The notes under the pieces are model-generated. The model made no database searches. It saw only the letters and a list, made by a program, of their open reading frames with translations, and was not told the DNA's origin. 64,000 bases of DNA, taken from NCBI GenBank assembly GCA_002747745.1, contig PDQG01000008.1, positions 1 to 64,000 of the forward strand, given 5' to 3'. The DNA is from a bacterium DOLZORAL124_38_8. Its GTDB lineage: Bacteria > Patescibacteriota > Gracilibacteria > UBA4473. The position numbers and the translations under genes were made by a program. Within the stretch, counting starts at the first letter, position 1; every line of letters starts with the position of its first letter. Shown piece by piece: positions 39,009 through 49,072 of this stretch.

Positions 39009-39473
39009 ATGACCAAAAAAGAACCTGGTTTTTTGTATCGAATGCGTCGTAGTAAACACGCTCGATTAATTATTATGACGATTCTTATTGCTATTTTGGC
39101 GGTAATGTGGTTTGCGTTCGAAAAAGCACGCGCTTTTATTTTGGGGATGATTATTGTGATGTTGGCTGCAGTGGGGATAGAATTATTTAATTACGATTTA
39201 GATTTGGGAACGTTGTGGAATACGGGAAGTATTGAACAATCTCGGGTGCAAACGAAAAATGGGGTTAAATTGATTGGAGCTTGTATTGCGGACGACTTAA
39301 ATTGTTCTCATTTTAAGACTCAACCAGAGGCGCAGTCTTTGTATAATAAATGTGCGGAAGAAATTAAATCATACAATGCTCATCTAGAAGGAAAAGATGT
39401 GAAATCATTTGATGTGTATGGTTTGGATCGAGATAAAGACGGATTGGTGTGTGAGGCTTTGCCTGCTTCGTAG
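39009..39473 (+). CDS. membrane protein with excalibur-like calcium-binding C-terminus
   Basis: N-terminal TM segments; C-terminal YGLDRDKDGLVCEALP resembles DxDxDGxxCE. Confidence 0.7.
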   Translation: MTKKEPGFLYRMRRSKHARLIIMTILIAILAVMWFAFEKARAFILGMIIVMLAAVGIELFNYDLDLGTLWNTGSIEQSRVQTKNGVKLIGACIADDLNCSHFKTQPEAQSLYNKCAEEIKSYNAHLEGKDVKSFDVYGLDRDKDGLVCEALPAS

Positions 39474-39501
39474 TTATTTGAAAAGTGTGTATGTTAGTCG
39501 G

Positions 39502-39532
39502 AAATTCTCAGATTAGCTCTGAGAATTTTTTT
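39502..39532 (+). terminator. Rho-independent terminator
   Basis: aaattctcagattagctctgagaattttttt. Confidence 0.8.
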
Positions 39533-39623
39533 AGTGTATGGCTAAAACTTTCTTTTCTATATGGCAAGTCATAATTTTTGAAAAAATTAGACAAAGTATA
39601 AGTCTGAAATTAAGATTTATTTG

Positions 39624-40360
39624 ATGAGTTTTATTGAACCGAACCGAACCGAACCGAACCGAACCGAACCGCGTTAGCGTTTAAGGATTCTTGTGTTTCT
39701 ATTACAAAAGGATTTACCTTGATAGAATTATTGGTGGTGATTGTGATTATTGGAATTTTGGCGGGAATTGGAATTGCTCAGTATAAAAGTTATATCAACA
39801 AAGCCAAAAGTGCTAAAATTATTTCTGATTTGTCTCAAATATCAAAAATATTGCAAACGGATCGGATTGCTCGAAATAAATCTGACTTTTCTTATTTACA
39901 ATATGATGAATCTGGGCAAGAGCGAGATGGAGCCATTGAGGTGGTCCGGATTATTAAGGAGGCTGGATTTAAACTTCCAGATTCAAATGATGCTTGTTAT
40001 ATGATTATGCCTTTGCGTAGATTTAAAGGGGTTAACTTAAAACAAGGAACTGAGTGGCAGGATTTTGCGGTGGTTTCACTGAGGGCTGAAGCTCAGTCAA
40101 AAAAGTTTACACGTCCATATCCTAAATTTGGTGAAGTTATTTTTGCTTCGGGTACATCAAGGGCTGTAAAAATATTGAGTGATTTGTCGTTAACTCCGGC
40201 GGCAAAATCTGGTTTGAATTGGGCTGAAGCTATTCATTCGTATAGGAAATTGTATAAAAATTGTCAGAGAGATAATCGATGGAAATGGAATGGTGTTGTA
40301 GTAGAAAGTAGTCCATTTTATAATATCTTTTCAATGGCTCCTATTGATCCTAGTTTGTAA
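39624..40360 (+). CDS. type IV prepilin-like protein, start region out of frame at present repeat number (possible phase-variable OFF allele)
   Basis: TKGFTLIELLVVIVIIGILAGIGIAQYK prepilin signal; the ORF track starts inside it at 39719 because no upstream start is in frame; ATG 39624 would be in frame with 6 or 9 repeats. Confidence 0.7.
39636..39670 (+). repeat. pentanucleotide microsatellite (GAACC)7
   Basis: Seven perfect tandem copies read directly. Confidence 0.98.
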
Positions 40361-40375
40361 GGTTCTTTCGACTTT

Positions 40376-41134
40376 TTATTGTCCAATAAAACTTGTAGCG
40401 GCCATCCAAGCCAAATCAAAAATGGTTTTTTGGGCGTTGTAGACCGCTTGATCTTCGACCACGGTTCCAATGGGGGTTTGTTGGTTGAGGTTGAGGGTTA
40501 TGGTGTAATTGGGGAAAATGGTTACTTCTGATTGAAGGGGAAATTTATCGGTGGAAATGAAAAATACTTCAAAAAAATCGGTGTGTTGTTTGAAAATTTT
40601 TTCGTTTAAAATAGAAGCGGTCGAATTTTGGGCACAAATAAATCTTGATTTAATACCTTTTTTTACCCGTTTTAGTAAATGTTGTTCTATTTTTTCTAAG
40701 GGGATGGTTTCTTGCAGTGATTCAAAGTTTGTAAAACTAAAAATAGTATGTGGTTCTTGTTGGGTTATTCTTTCGAATATTTTGTTGATTCCAGATTTAT
40801 CTTCGAAAAATTGGAATTTTGGTTTGGTTGAATGAGTGTTTATGAGGGCTGTTAGATTTGGTAAGACGTTTTCGGCGAGGTTTTTCTGTTCTTGAGCTTT
40901 GGATAAGAATATTTGAGGATCTTCGGCTGAAAAATGCTTCATCTTGTTTTTTCTTGATTCGAGTACAAATCCTTTCTTTTTTAGGTTTAATAAATGGTGA
41001 TAACAGTTGATGCGCGGGATATTGGTGAAATTTGCAATGGTGGTAACGGAGGTTTGTCCGCGTTGTAATAATTCAAGATAAATGGTAGCTTCTTCTTTTT
41101 TTAGGCCGAGTTTTGATAGTTTTTGTTCAAGCAT
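40376..41134 (-). CDS. TrmB-family transcriptional regulator
   Basis: LSKLGLKKEEATIYLELLQRGQTSVTTIANFTNIPRINCYHHLLNLKKKGFV wHTH domain and TrmB-like C-terminal part. Confidence 0.85.
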   Translation of the reverse strand: MLEQKLSKLGLKKEEATIYLELLQRGQTSVTTIANFTNIPRINCYHHLLNLKKKGFVLESRKNKMKHFSAEDPQIFLSKAQEQKNLAENVLPNLTALINTHSTKPKFQFFEDKSGINKIFERITQQEPHTIFSFTNFESLQETIPLEKIEQHLLKRVKKGIKSRFICAQNSTASILNEKIFKQHTDFFEVFFISTDKFPLQSEVTIFPNYTITLNLNQQTPIGTVVEDQAVYNAQKTIFDLAWMAATSFIGQ

Positions 41135-41292
41135 TGCGGGGTGATTATACAATAATTGTAAAATTTTTTCTACATTTTTTATTAGTTATTTTGTTAATTA
41201 TAGATTTGTTTTAAGGTTTTTATTTTTTTTGTATTTTGAAATTATTATTTTTGTTATAGGATTAAGTTGTAAATATTAAAAAATATTTTTAA

Positions 41293-43038
41293 ATGATAGA
41301 AAGGACTTGTCGTCAATCGGGAGAAAAATTTGAAATCACGAAAACGGATTTAAAATTTTATGCGAAAATGGGGGTGATTACGGCGGAACAATTGGAAAAA
41401 TTAGCGAGTTTGCCAGTTGATGAGTCTGTAAGTGTACGCGAAGAAAAAATTCCGCAAGAATTATTGGTTGGTTTGCCGACTTTGTGTGAATCAGAGCGAC
41501 AGCGACGAAGAATGTGTTGGCGAAATGAACGAAAGTTGTATCAACGAAAATGTGATGGGACTGGGAAAACGATGGTATCTGTATATGATGATAAAACGAG
41601 TTTTCCTGTGTATTCACAAGATTATTGGTGGAGTGATAATTGGGATGCAACCGATTACGGAAAAGATTTTGATTTTTCAAAACCATTTTTCGAGCAGTTT
41701 CAGTCGTTGTTGCAAACAGTGCCGCAAATTGCTTTATGGAATAATGAGTCAGAAAATTCTGATTACAATAATTGTTGTTTCTTTAATAAAAATTGTTATT
41801 TGAACTTTAATACCGACCATTCTGAAGATTCGTGTTATAATTATATGCTTTGTGATGGAGTAGAAGTGTTTGATTCGGTGGGGGTGTTAAAATCGGAATT
41901 ATGTTATGAGTGTTTGGACTGTGAAAATGGATACGAACTTAAATATTCGCAAAATTGTAAAAATTGTTCGGATTCTTGGTTTTTGCAAAATTGTATAGGG
42001 TGTAGTAATTGTTTTGGATGTGTGAATTTACGGAATAAAGAATATTATTTTTTGAACGAAAAATGCACGCCAGAAGAATACGAAGCAAAATTGGATACGT
42101 TGAATTTAACGAAAAATTCTTCACTGAAAAATTTCCGAACCAGTTTCGTACAGTTTTGTCTTAAGTTTGGTCAAAAATATTCTATTCAAGAGCAGTCTGA
42201 AAATTGTACCGGAAACTATATTCGTCAGAGTAAAGATTGTGTGAATAGTTTTGATTTATTAGGAAAATGTGATTCGGTGAAAAATTTTGATTATGGTTTT
42301 AATTCAAATTTTGTGCACGAAGCGTTGGCGGTTGGAAATGCAAAATATGCGTATGAAGTGTCTTCGGGAGATAAAATATCAGATTCATGTTTTATCCAAG
42401 GGATAAAAGATGGTCCGCATATGTCGTATTATTCGATGAATTGTGTAAATAATTCTCAAAATTGTTTTGGCTGTGTGGGATTGAAAAAAAGACAATATTG
42501 CATTCTGAATAAACAATACACGCAGGAAGAATACGAAGCATTAGTATCCCAAATCATCGAACATATGAAAAAAACTGGTGAATGGGGGGAATTTTTTCCA
42601 GCGGAGTTGTCACCGTTTGCGTATAACGAAACAGTGGCTCAAGAATATTTTCCATTAACGAAAGAGGAAATTGTGAGACGAGGATATAAATGGAAAGAAG
42701 AAAAACATAACTTTCAATATACTGGACCAAAATATGAAATGCCCGATGACATTGCGGATGTGCCAGATGATATTGTAAATAAAGTCTTGGAATGTGAACG
42801 AAGTGGGAAATTTTATCGAATTCAACCGGCAGAATTGAGATTTTATCGAAAAATGAATTTGCCAATTCCACGTTTACATCCTGATGAACGGCATAAAGAT
42901 AGAGTAAATTTACGAAATCCACGGAAATTATGGCAACGGACTTGTGCCGATTGTGGGTGTAAAATCCAAACGACTTTTGCGCCCAACCGCCCAGAAAAAA
43001 TATTGTGTGAGGCGTGTTATTTAAAAGTGGTGGATTAA
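41293..43038 (+). CDS. Cys-rich zinc-ribbon protein, paralog A
   Basis: 581 aa; terminal CADCGCKIQTTFAPNRPEKILCEACY zinc ribbon; internal CxxCxxCFGCVxLxNKxY repeats; about 35 Cys-containing motifs by inspection not counted exactly. Confidence 0.8.
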   Translation: MIERTCRQSGEKFEITKTDLKFYAKMGVITAEQLEKLASLPVDESVSVREEKIPQELLVGLPTLCESERQRRRMCWRNERKLYQRKCDGTGKTMVSVYDDKTSFPVYSQDYWWSDNWDATDYGKDFDFSKPFFEQFQSLLQTVPQIALWNNESENSDYNNCCFFNKNCYLNFNTDHSEDSCYNYMLCDGVEVFDSVGVLKSELCYECLDCENGYELKYSQNCKNCSDSWFLQNCIGCSNCFGCVNLRNKEYYFLNEKCTPEEYEAKLDTLNLTKNSSLKNFRTSFVQFCLKFGQKYSIQEQSENCTGNYIRQSKDCVNSFDLLGKCDSVKNFDYGFNSNFVHEALAVGNAKYAYEVSSGDKISDSCFIQGIKDGPHMSYYSMNCVNNSQNCFGCVGLKKRQYCILNKQYTQEEYEALVSQIIEHMKKTGEWGEFFPAELSPFAYNETVAQEYFPLTKEEIVRRGYKWKEEKHNFQYTGPKYEMPDDIADVPDDIVNKVLECERSGKFYRIQPAELRFYRKMNLPIPRLHPDERHKDRVNLRNPRKLWQRTCADCGCKIQTTFAPNRPEKILCEACYLKVVD

Positions 43039-43101
43039 AAAATCATCCTTAAATTCTTTGTACCAACAGAGAGAGATTCTAAAAAAATTACTAAGCAAAA
43101 A

Positions 43102-44820
43102 ATGATAGAAAGAACTTGTCGTCAATCGGGAGAGAAATTTGAAATCACGAAAGCTGATTTAAAATTTTATGCGAAAATGGGCGTAATTACGGCGGAGCAA
43201 TTCGAAAAATTATCGAGTTTTCCAGTTGATGAGTCTGTAAGTATAAGCGAAGAAAAAATTCCGCAAGAATTATTGGTTGGTTTGCCGACTTTATGTCCAG
43301 CAGAGCGACAGCGACGACGATTGATGTTCTTTAATATTCATAATCTATACAAAAACAACACATTGATTTCACCGCACGCACCAGAATATAAATTGAATGT
43401 AATTTCGAAGAATGATTTTCTAAACGAAAAAGATTCTGGTTTGAATTATGGACGAAATTTTGATTTTTCTCGTCCGTTTTTTGAACAATTTAAAGAACTG
43501 CAAATAGTTTCACCTCGTTGGGATAGAATGTCGTTGAATGCGGAAAATAGTAATTGGACGACGAATTCTATTAGCTTGAAAAACTGTTATTTGGTGTATT
43601 CTTCCACGTATTTAGAGGATTGTTTGTATTGTGATCGGGTTGATAAATCGTCTGATGTGGTGGATTGTGAAGATGTTAAAAATTCAGAGTTGTGTTACGG
43701 GAGTCTTTTTTTGGAAAACTGTTTTGAAGTGTTATGGTCTAAAAAAATAAAGCAATCTACTCGTTCGGCATTTTTGCAAGATTGTCGAAATTGTTCTCAT
43801 TGTATTTGTTGTGTTGGATTGAAGAATAAGGAATATCAAATTTTTAATAAACCTGTTTCTCCTGAAGTGTTTGAAGAAACTTGGAATAAATTGTTGCGAA
43901 GTAGTGCTTTTCGGGCCGATTTATGGAAGAAATTCAAACAAGGGTGTGTGTTGATGCCACAAAAAAATTTAGAAATTGTATCTTCGGATAACTGCGTGGG
44001 AAACAATATTTTTAATTGTAAAAACGCTTGGTTTTCGTACGAAGTGAAGGATTGTGAGGATATTAAATTTGTACAAAATGCTTTGCGGTCAAAAGATACC
44101 ATGGATTGTACGAACGATGATGAAAGTGAATTGAGCTTTGAAAATGCTATTTCTTTTGATTTATATAATTCTAAGTTTAATTTTACGGTCGCTGAACGGT
44201 GTATAAATCTAGAATACTCAGAAACGTGTTTAAAATGCCAAGATTGTTTTGGCTGTGTTGGATTGATTAATAAGCAATATTGCATTTTCAACAGACAATA
44301 TGAACAAAAAGAATACTTTGAACTTCGTGCCAAAATCATCGAACATATGAAAAAAACGGGAGAATGGGGCGAATTTTTCCCAGCGGAGTTATCACCATTT
44401 GCGTACAACGAAACAGCGGCTCAGGTGTATTTCCCTCTGACGCAAGAAGAAGCTGAGAAAAGGGGATATAGGTGGCGAGATGACCAACAAAGTGTTCAGT
44501 ACACTGGACCCAAATATGAAATATCAGAAGATATTGCGGATGTGCCAGATGAGGTTGTAAATCAAGTTTTAGAGTGCGAACGAAGTGGGAAATTCTATCG
44601 TATTCAAAAACGAGAATTAGACTTTTACCGCAAAATGAATTTACCAATTCCACGTTTACATCCTGATGAACGCCATAAAGACCGAATGGCCTTGCGAAAT
44701 CCACGAAAATTGTGGCAACGAACCTGTGCCGATTGTGGATGTAAAATCCAAACGACCTTTGCCCCAGACCGCCCAGAAAAAATATTGTGCGAGGCGTGTT
44801 ATTTGAAAGTGGTAGATTAG
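43102..44820 (+). CDS. Cys-rich zinc-ribbon protein, paralog B
   Basis: 572 aa, same N- and C-terminal modules as the preceding gene, divergent centre. Confidence 0.8.
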   Translation: MIERTCRQSGEKFEITKADLKFYAKMGVITAEQFEKLSSFPVDESVSISEEKIPQELLVGLPTLCPAERQRRRLMFFNIHNLYKNNTLISPHAPEYKLNVISKNDFLNEKDSGLNYGRNFDFSRPFFEQFKELQIVSPRWDRMSLNAENSNWTTNSISLKNCYLVYSSTYLEDCLYCDRVDKSSDVVDCEDVKNSELCYGSLFLENCFEVLWSKKIKQSTRSAFLQDCRNCSHCICCVGLKNKEYQIFNKPVSPEVFEETWNKLLRSSAFRADLWKKFKQGCVLMPQKNLEIVSSDNCVGNNIFNCKNAWFSYEVKDCEDIKFVQNALRSKDTMDCTNDDESELSFENAISFDLYNSKFNFTVAERCINLEYSETCLKCQDCFGCVGLINKQYCIFNRQYEQKEYFELRAKIIEHMKKTGEWGEFFPAELSPFAYNETAAQVYFPLTQEEAEKRGYRWRDDQQSVQYTGPKYEISEDIADVPDEVVNQVLECERSGKFYRIQKRELDFYRKMNLPIPRLHPDERHKDRMALRNPRKLWQRTCADCGCKIQTTFAPDRPEKILCEACYLKVVD

Positions 44821-45017
44821 AGGAAATTTTATAAAAATTTCTTCATTCCCAACTAGATTGGAAATCTTTTAGAAATGCTAAATAAATGATTCTTAGTTTT
44901 TCTCGGGGATGAGAGGAGAAAAAATTCTTAAAAAAGAGTTTTGAACTTTGTAAAAAATTTTGTACCATTAAGTCCCGAGAGGTGGAAACACTTTGTACTT
45001 CAATTTTTTGAATGGTC

Positions 45018-46697
45018 ATGATTAGAAAGTCTCGGGAAAAACGGCTAGAAACAAAAATCATCTTTGTAACAGGAGGAGTTTGTTCATCATTAGGAAAAGG
45101 TATTGTGGCGGCATCAACCGCAGCCATTTTGAAATCTGCTGGAAAAAAAGTTTCGATTATGAAACTTGATCCGTATTTGAATGTGGATCCAGGAACCATG
45201 AGTCCATTTCAACACGGAGAAGTGTTTGTGTTGGACGACGGAGGTGAAACAGATTTAGATTTGGGGCATTATGAACGATTTATTGATGTGCCGTTGAATA
45301 AATTTTGTAGTGTGACTACGGGGAAAGTATACCGAGAAGTGTTGAATGAAGAACGAGAAGGGAAGTATTTAGGCGGAACAATTCAAGTGGTGCCACATAT
45401 TACCGCTAAAATTATTGAAAAAATTGAATTGGCGGCTGAAAAATCGGGAGCGGAAATTTTGGTGTGTGAGATTGGGGGAACGGTTGGAGATATTGAAGGA
45501 GAACCGTTTATTGAAGTGGTTCGACAAATGAAATCAACCTACGGAAAACAAGTGTTAAGTATGCATTTAACGTTGTTGCCGTATTTGGCGGCGAGTGGAG
45601 AACTCAAAACCAAACCGACACAAATTTCAGTACGACAATTACGAGCGTTGGGGGTTTCGCCTGATTTAATTTTTGCTCGAGCCGATAAAAAAATTCCACA
45701 ATCATTGCTAAAAAAGATTGCGTATTTTTGTGATGTGAATGAAGAAGCGGTAATTCCCGCCGAAACCGTTAAATCTATTTATGAAGTACCGTTGCGTTTC
45801 CAAAAATATAATCTAGGAAAAATCTTAGCAGAAAAATTAGGCTATGATGATTTAGCGTTTGATTTAGACGAGTGGAAACAAGGTGTGGAAAAAATTAAAA
45901 ATTCCAAAGAAACGATTCAAATTGGTTTGGCCGGAAAATATAATGAATTAGATGATGCGTATTTATCGGTGATTGAAGCGATTAAATCGGCTGGGTTTTC
46001 GGTTGATAGAAAAGCAGAAATTGTTTGGATTGATACTGAAAAAATTGAACATGACGATGCCGATGAACTGGAAAAACTCCAAGCGGTAGCCGGGGTGGTT
46101 GTGCCTGGTGGGTTTGGAAATCGTGGAATTGAGGGAAAAATAAAAGTAGCGCAATTCTGTCGTGAAAACAATAAACCGTATTTAGGGTTGTGTTTAGGAA
46201 GCCAAATTATGGCGATTGAGTTTGCTCGAAACGTTTTAGGAATTGAAAAAGCCACCAGTGAAGAATTTGATGAAATCGAACGAGAATGTGGTTGTACTTG
46301 CGCCCCAGTTGAATACAAACATGGAAAAGAGTTCCATTTAGTGCATTTCATGGAAGAGCAACGAACCGTGCGGGCCAAGGGAGGAACCATGCGATTAGGG
46401 GCGTATCCATGTAAGATTGAGGCCGGAACTTTGGCAGAAAAATTGTACGGACAAGCTGAAATTTCAGAACGACACCGACACCGATACGAGTTTAATAATG
46501 CTTTCCGAGATCAACTTTCAGAAAAAGGGTTTGTGTTCTCTGGTACGTCACCAGACGGTGAATTAGTGGAAATTGTAGAAAATCCCGCTTGTGATTTTAT
46601 GATTGCCGCCCAATTTCACCCAGAACTTATCAGTCGACCGTTCAAACCACATCCATTATTTAAAGGGCTGCTAGAAGCCAGTATTAAACTTCAGTAA
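45018..46697 (+). CDS. pyrG: CTP synthase
   Basis: TKIIFVTGGVCSSLGKGIVAAS, KLDPYLNVDPGTMSPFQHGEVFVLDDGGETDLDLGHYERF, GLCLGSQIM. Confidence 0.98.
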   Translation: MIRKSREKRLETKIIFVTGGVCSSLGKGIVAASTAAILKSAGKKVSIMKLDPYLNVDPGTMSPFQHGEVFVLDDGGETDLDLGHYERFIDVPLNKFCSVTTGKVYREVLNEEREGKYLGGTIQVVPHITAKIIEKIELAAEKSGAEILVCEIGGTVGDIEGEPFIEVVRQMKSTYGKQVLSMHLTLLPYLAASGELKTKPTQISVRQLRALGVSPDLIFARADKKIPQSLLKKIAYFCDVNEEAVIPAETVKSIYEVPLRFQKYNLGKILAEKLGYDDLAFDLDEWKQGVEKIKNSKETIQIGLAGKYNELDDAYLSVIEAIKSAGFSVDRKAEIVWIDTEKIEHDDADELEKLQAVAGVVVPGGFGNRGIEGKIKVAQFCRENNKPYLGLCLGSQIMAIEFARNVLGIEKATSEEFDEIERECGCTCAPVEYKHGKEFHLVHFMEEQRTVRAKGGTMRLGAYPCKIEAGTLAEKLYGQAEISERHRHRYEFNNAFRDQLSEKGFVFSGTSPDGELVEIVENPACDFMIAAQFHPELISRPFKPHPLFKGLLEASIKLQ

Positions 46698-46727
46698 ATA
46701 CCTTTTCCAATTAGAAGAAACGAATTC

Positions 46728-46752
46728 AAAAAACTCCGAGAGGAGTTTTTTT
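46728..46752 (+). terminator. Rho-independent terminator
   Basis: aaaaaactccgagaggagttttttt after pyrG. Confidence 0.8.
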
Positions 46753-46813
46753 ATAAACAATAGTTGTTTCTTTTTTATTTGGAAAATTTGCGTTTGTTTT
46801 TAGACTCCAAGAG

Positions 46814-47107
46814 ATGAAATTTGTAGAACGACCACGAAAACAACCCGACTTCCCACAATTCGAATCACAAAGTGGGTTAATGGGACTCCTCACTTTCTTT
46901 TTTTCAATTGTATTGTGGATAGGATTAATTGTGATTTTTTTGTTTACGCTTTATACAAATGCGTTTCGAAATAGTATTCAATCCATTTTGTTCTATTTTG
47001 GGCAAGAAACGTATTTGGTACCCTTTTGGGTGGCTGGATTATGTGTGTTTTTTGCTTTTCCGGTAACGTTAGTGGTGGTGTTGCTCGGGTATATTTTAAA
47101 AAAATAA
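46814..47107 (+). CDS. small two-TM membrane protein
   Basis: 97 aa with two clear hydrophobic segments. Confidence 0.6.
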   Translation: MKFVERPRKQPDFPQFESQSGLMGLLTFFFSIVLWIGLIVIFLFTLYTNAFRNSIQSILFYFGQETYLVPFWVAGLCVFFAFPVTLVVVLLGYILKK

Positions 47108-47137
47108 TTTGACTTTTTATAAAAAATATTTCATATT

Positions 47138-48985
47138 GTGTTTGAAAGTTATTTTCTTACACATTATTTCATTATGAGTGGTTTAGAAATCCCTTTGGCG
47201 GTTATTCAGGTAGTTAGTCCAGTGCCAGCAGAAGGAACAAATTTAGAAAAAAGTAATCAAGGAGCATTGGATATTCAACAAATAGCTGATACGATGCGTA
47301 ACAAAGCGTTGCAACCAGTAGATACAATTCCTAATGATACTACAAAATTTGAAAAGACGAATATTCTTCCATTTATGTATCCTCATAATCTGCACTTTGC
47401 TAAAAAAGATACAGAATTATTATCGGCTTTTTCGAACATGAGTCCAGAAGTTGGAGTGTCTTGTGATTTTTTGAATGGTCTTTTTAATCTTAAATTTACG
47501 GAGGATTATAAGAAATTTGAGCAATCATATGCACAGGCAGAAAAAGAATTTAAAGTGGTAGACCGAGAGTTGAAGTCTTTGGTTCAACAATTGAAAGGAG
47601 TTGTTGATATAAATTCCGATGAAGAAAAAATTAATTGGTTTCATAAAATAACTCAAGAATACAAAGCGTTGTTAAAGGTGCACCCTGAATTAAGGACGTA
47701 TGAAGAGAAATTTAATGATTTTAAAAAATATAAGTCTTATTTTGACTATATAAAGCAGGTTGAAGTATTATCCAAGCACTTAATAGATTCTGGATTGGTT
47801 GATAATGCTGATTCTAATATATTTTTGAATAAACGATCTCTAGAAGAATCTTCGGTAAAAAAACTGAAAGAAATTTTGGAGAAATTGAAGGGGAAATTTT
47901 TAAAGGCAGTTAAGGAGAATTTTTCTAATACAAAAGAGCTTCCTGGAGGAAATATTGTGGGAGAATCATTTGTGGGAGATATATTAAAACTGTTTGAAAA
48001 AGTAGAAACGATTGATTTGATTCAACAATCTGGTGAGAAATTAACTAATACGGCAGAGCAAGAAAATGTTCAGATGAAGTTAGATATTTTGTCTTTGTTT
48101 AAATACTTAAGAGAAAATTTTAACTTAGATGGAATCGGTCATCATTTTGCAACGGAAGGATTTGATAGCACAGAAGCGTTAAACAACGCTCAAGAATATG
48201 CTAAGGCTTATACACGTTTTGATGGACTAAAAAAATCAGAATATTTGACTACGGTTGAATTGGCTCCGTTATATGAGTTGTTGATTAAAATGGCTCATGT
48301 AGAACATATGCAACGAAAACAAGAAGTGTCTGAGGCTTTAGAGGAAGTAAAAGATTTATTTAAAAAAGGAAAAAAACAGAGAGATATTTCGGAATTGACA
48401 TGGAAACAGGTAATGAATCCACGTTTCCAACGCGTGTTAGCTATTCTAGAAAAATATAGACAGTACAATCTTGATCCAAATAATGATACGTCGGTATCAC
48501 TAGATAAATGGCCTGAAAAATATTTATCGCCTAAACAATTAACCACTATTAATCAATATGTAGATCGAGTGGGGCAAATGCGATCAATGAAGAATTTAGC
48601 AGCATTTATAAAACAGTTAAAGAGAACGAATATTTTTGATGGAGATGTTGAGGGAGCTTTAGAAACAGGGTTAAATATTACGGTAGAACAAAAAAATGAG
48701 TTTGTGCAGAAATTAATAAATGTGTTCTCTTGGTATGGATCTGAGGCGGAAGAACAATTCAAAGAAGATTTAAAAGAGAACCGGTTGGATGATGAATTTG
48801 ATTATTTAGCGAGTGTTTTTCAAAAATTATCTCTATTATTCCCACCTAAAAAAGCCAAAGAATTACTAAAATTTAGAGAAATAAAAGATGTGTTCAAATC
48901 GGGTGAAGAACCAGGAAAAACTACTATTACATGGGAAAATGCACAGGCATTTTATAATGAACGACACAATAAACAACATAAGTAG
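47138..48985 (+). CDS. hypothetical helical protein
   Basis: 615 aa Lys/Glu-rich ORF; possible start at the internal Met (MSGLEIPLA); terminator downstream. Confidence 0.7.
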   Translation: MFESYFLTHYFIMSGLEIPLAVIQVVSPVPAEGTNLEKSNQGALDIQQIADTMRNKALQPVDTIPNDTTKFEKTNILPFMYPHNLHFAKKDTELLSAFSNMSPEVGVSCDFLNGLFNLKFTEDYKKFEQSYAQAEKEFKVVDRELKSLVQQLKGVVDINSDEEKINWFHKITQEYKALLKVHPELRTYEEKFNDFKKYKSYFDYIKQVEVLSKHLIDSGLVDNADSNIFLNKRSLEESSVKKLKEILEKLKGKFLKAVKENFSNTKELPGGNIVGESFVGDILKLFEKVETIDLIQQSGEKLTNTAEQENVQMKLDILSLFKYLRENFNLDGIGHHFATEGFDSTEALNNAQEYAKAYTRFDGLKKSEYLTTVELAPLYELLIKMAHVEHMQRKQEVSEALEEVKDLFKKGKKQRDISELTWKQVMNPRFQRVLAILEKYRQYNLDPNNDTSVSLDKWPEKYLSPKQLTTINQYVDRVGQMRSMKNLAAFIKQLKRTNIFDGDVEGALETGLNITVEQKNEFVQKLINVFSWYGSEAEEQFKEDLKENRLDDEFDYLASVFQKLSLLFPPKKAKELLKFREIKDVFKSGEEPGKTTITWENAQAFYNERHNKQHK

Positions 48986-49016
48986 AAAGGGGAACAGTAA
49001 GCCTGAAGGGGAGGTA

Positions 49017-49050
49017 AAAAAAGAATCAAGTGACTTTGCTTGCTTCTTTT
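49017..49050 (+). terminator. terminator-like hairpin
   Basis: aaaagaatcaag...cttgcttctttt. Confidence 0.5.
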
Positions 49051-49072
49051 GGTTTTCTTTTTATGGTAAAAA

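Noticed and set aside
43836-44408. 190-aa minus-strand ORF
   Set aside because: Antisense to the conserved Cys-rich paralog B.
44973-45037. 8-bp inverted repeat TCCCGAGA/TCTCGGGA spanning the pyrG start
   Set aside because: Short arms with a 49-nt loop; could easily be chance and no known pyrG leader element is recognisable.
45917-46390. 157-aa minus-strand ORF
   Set aside because: Antisense to pyrG.
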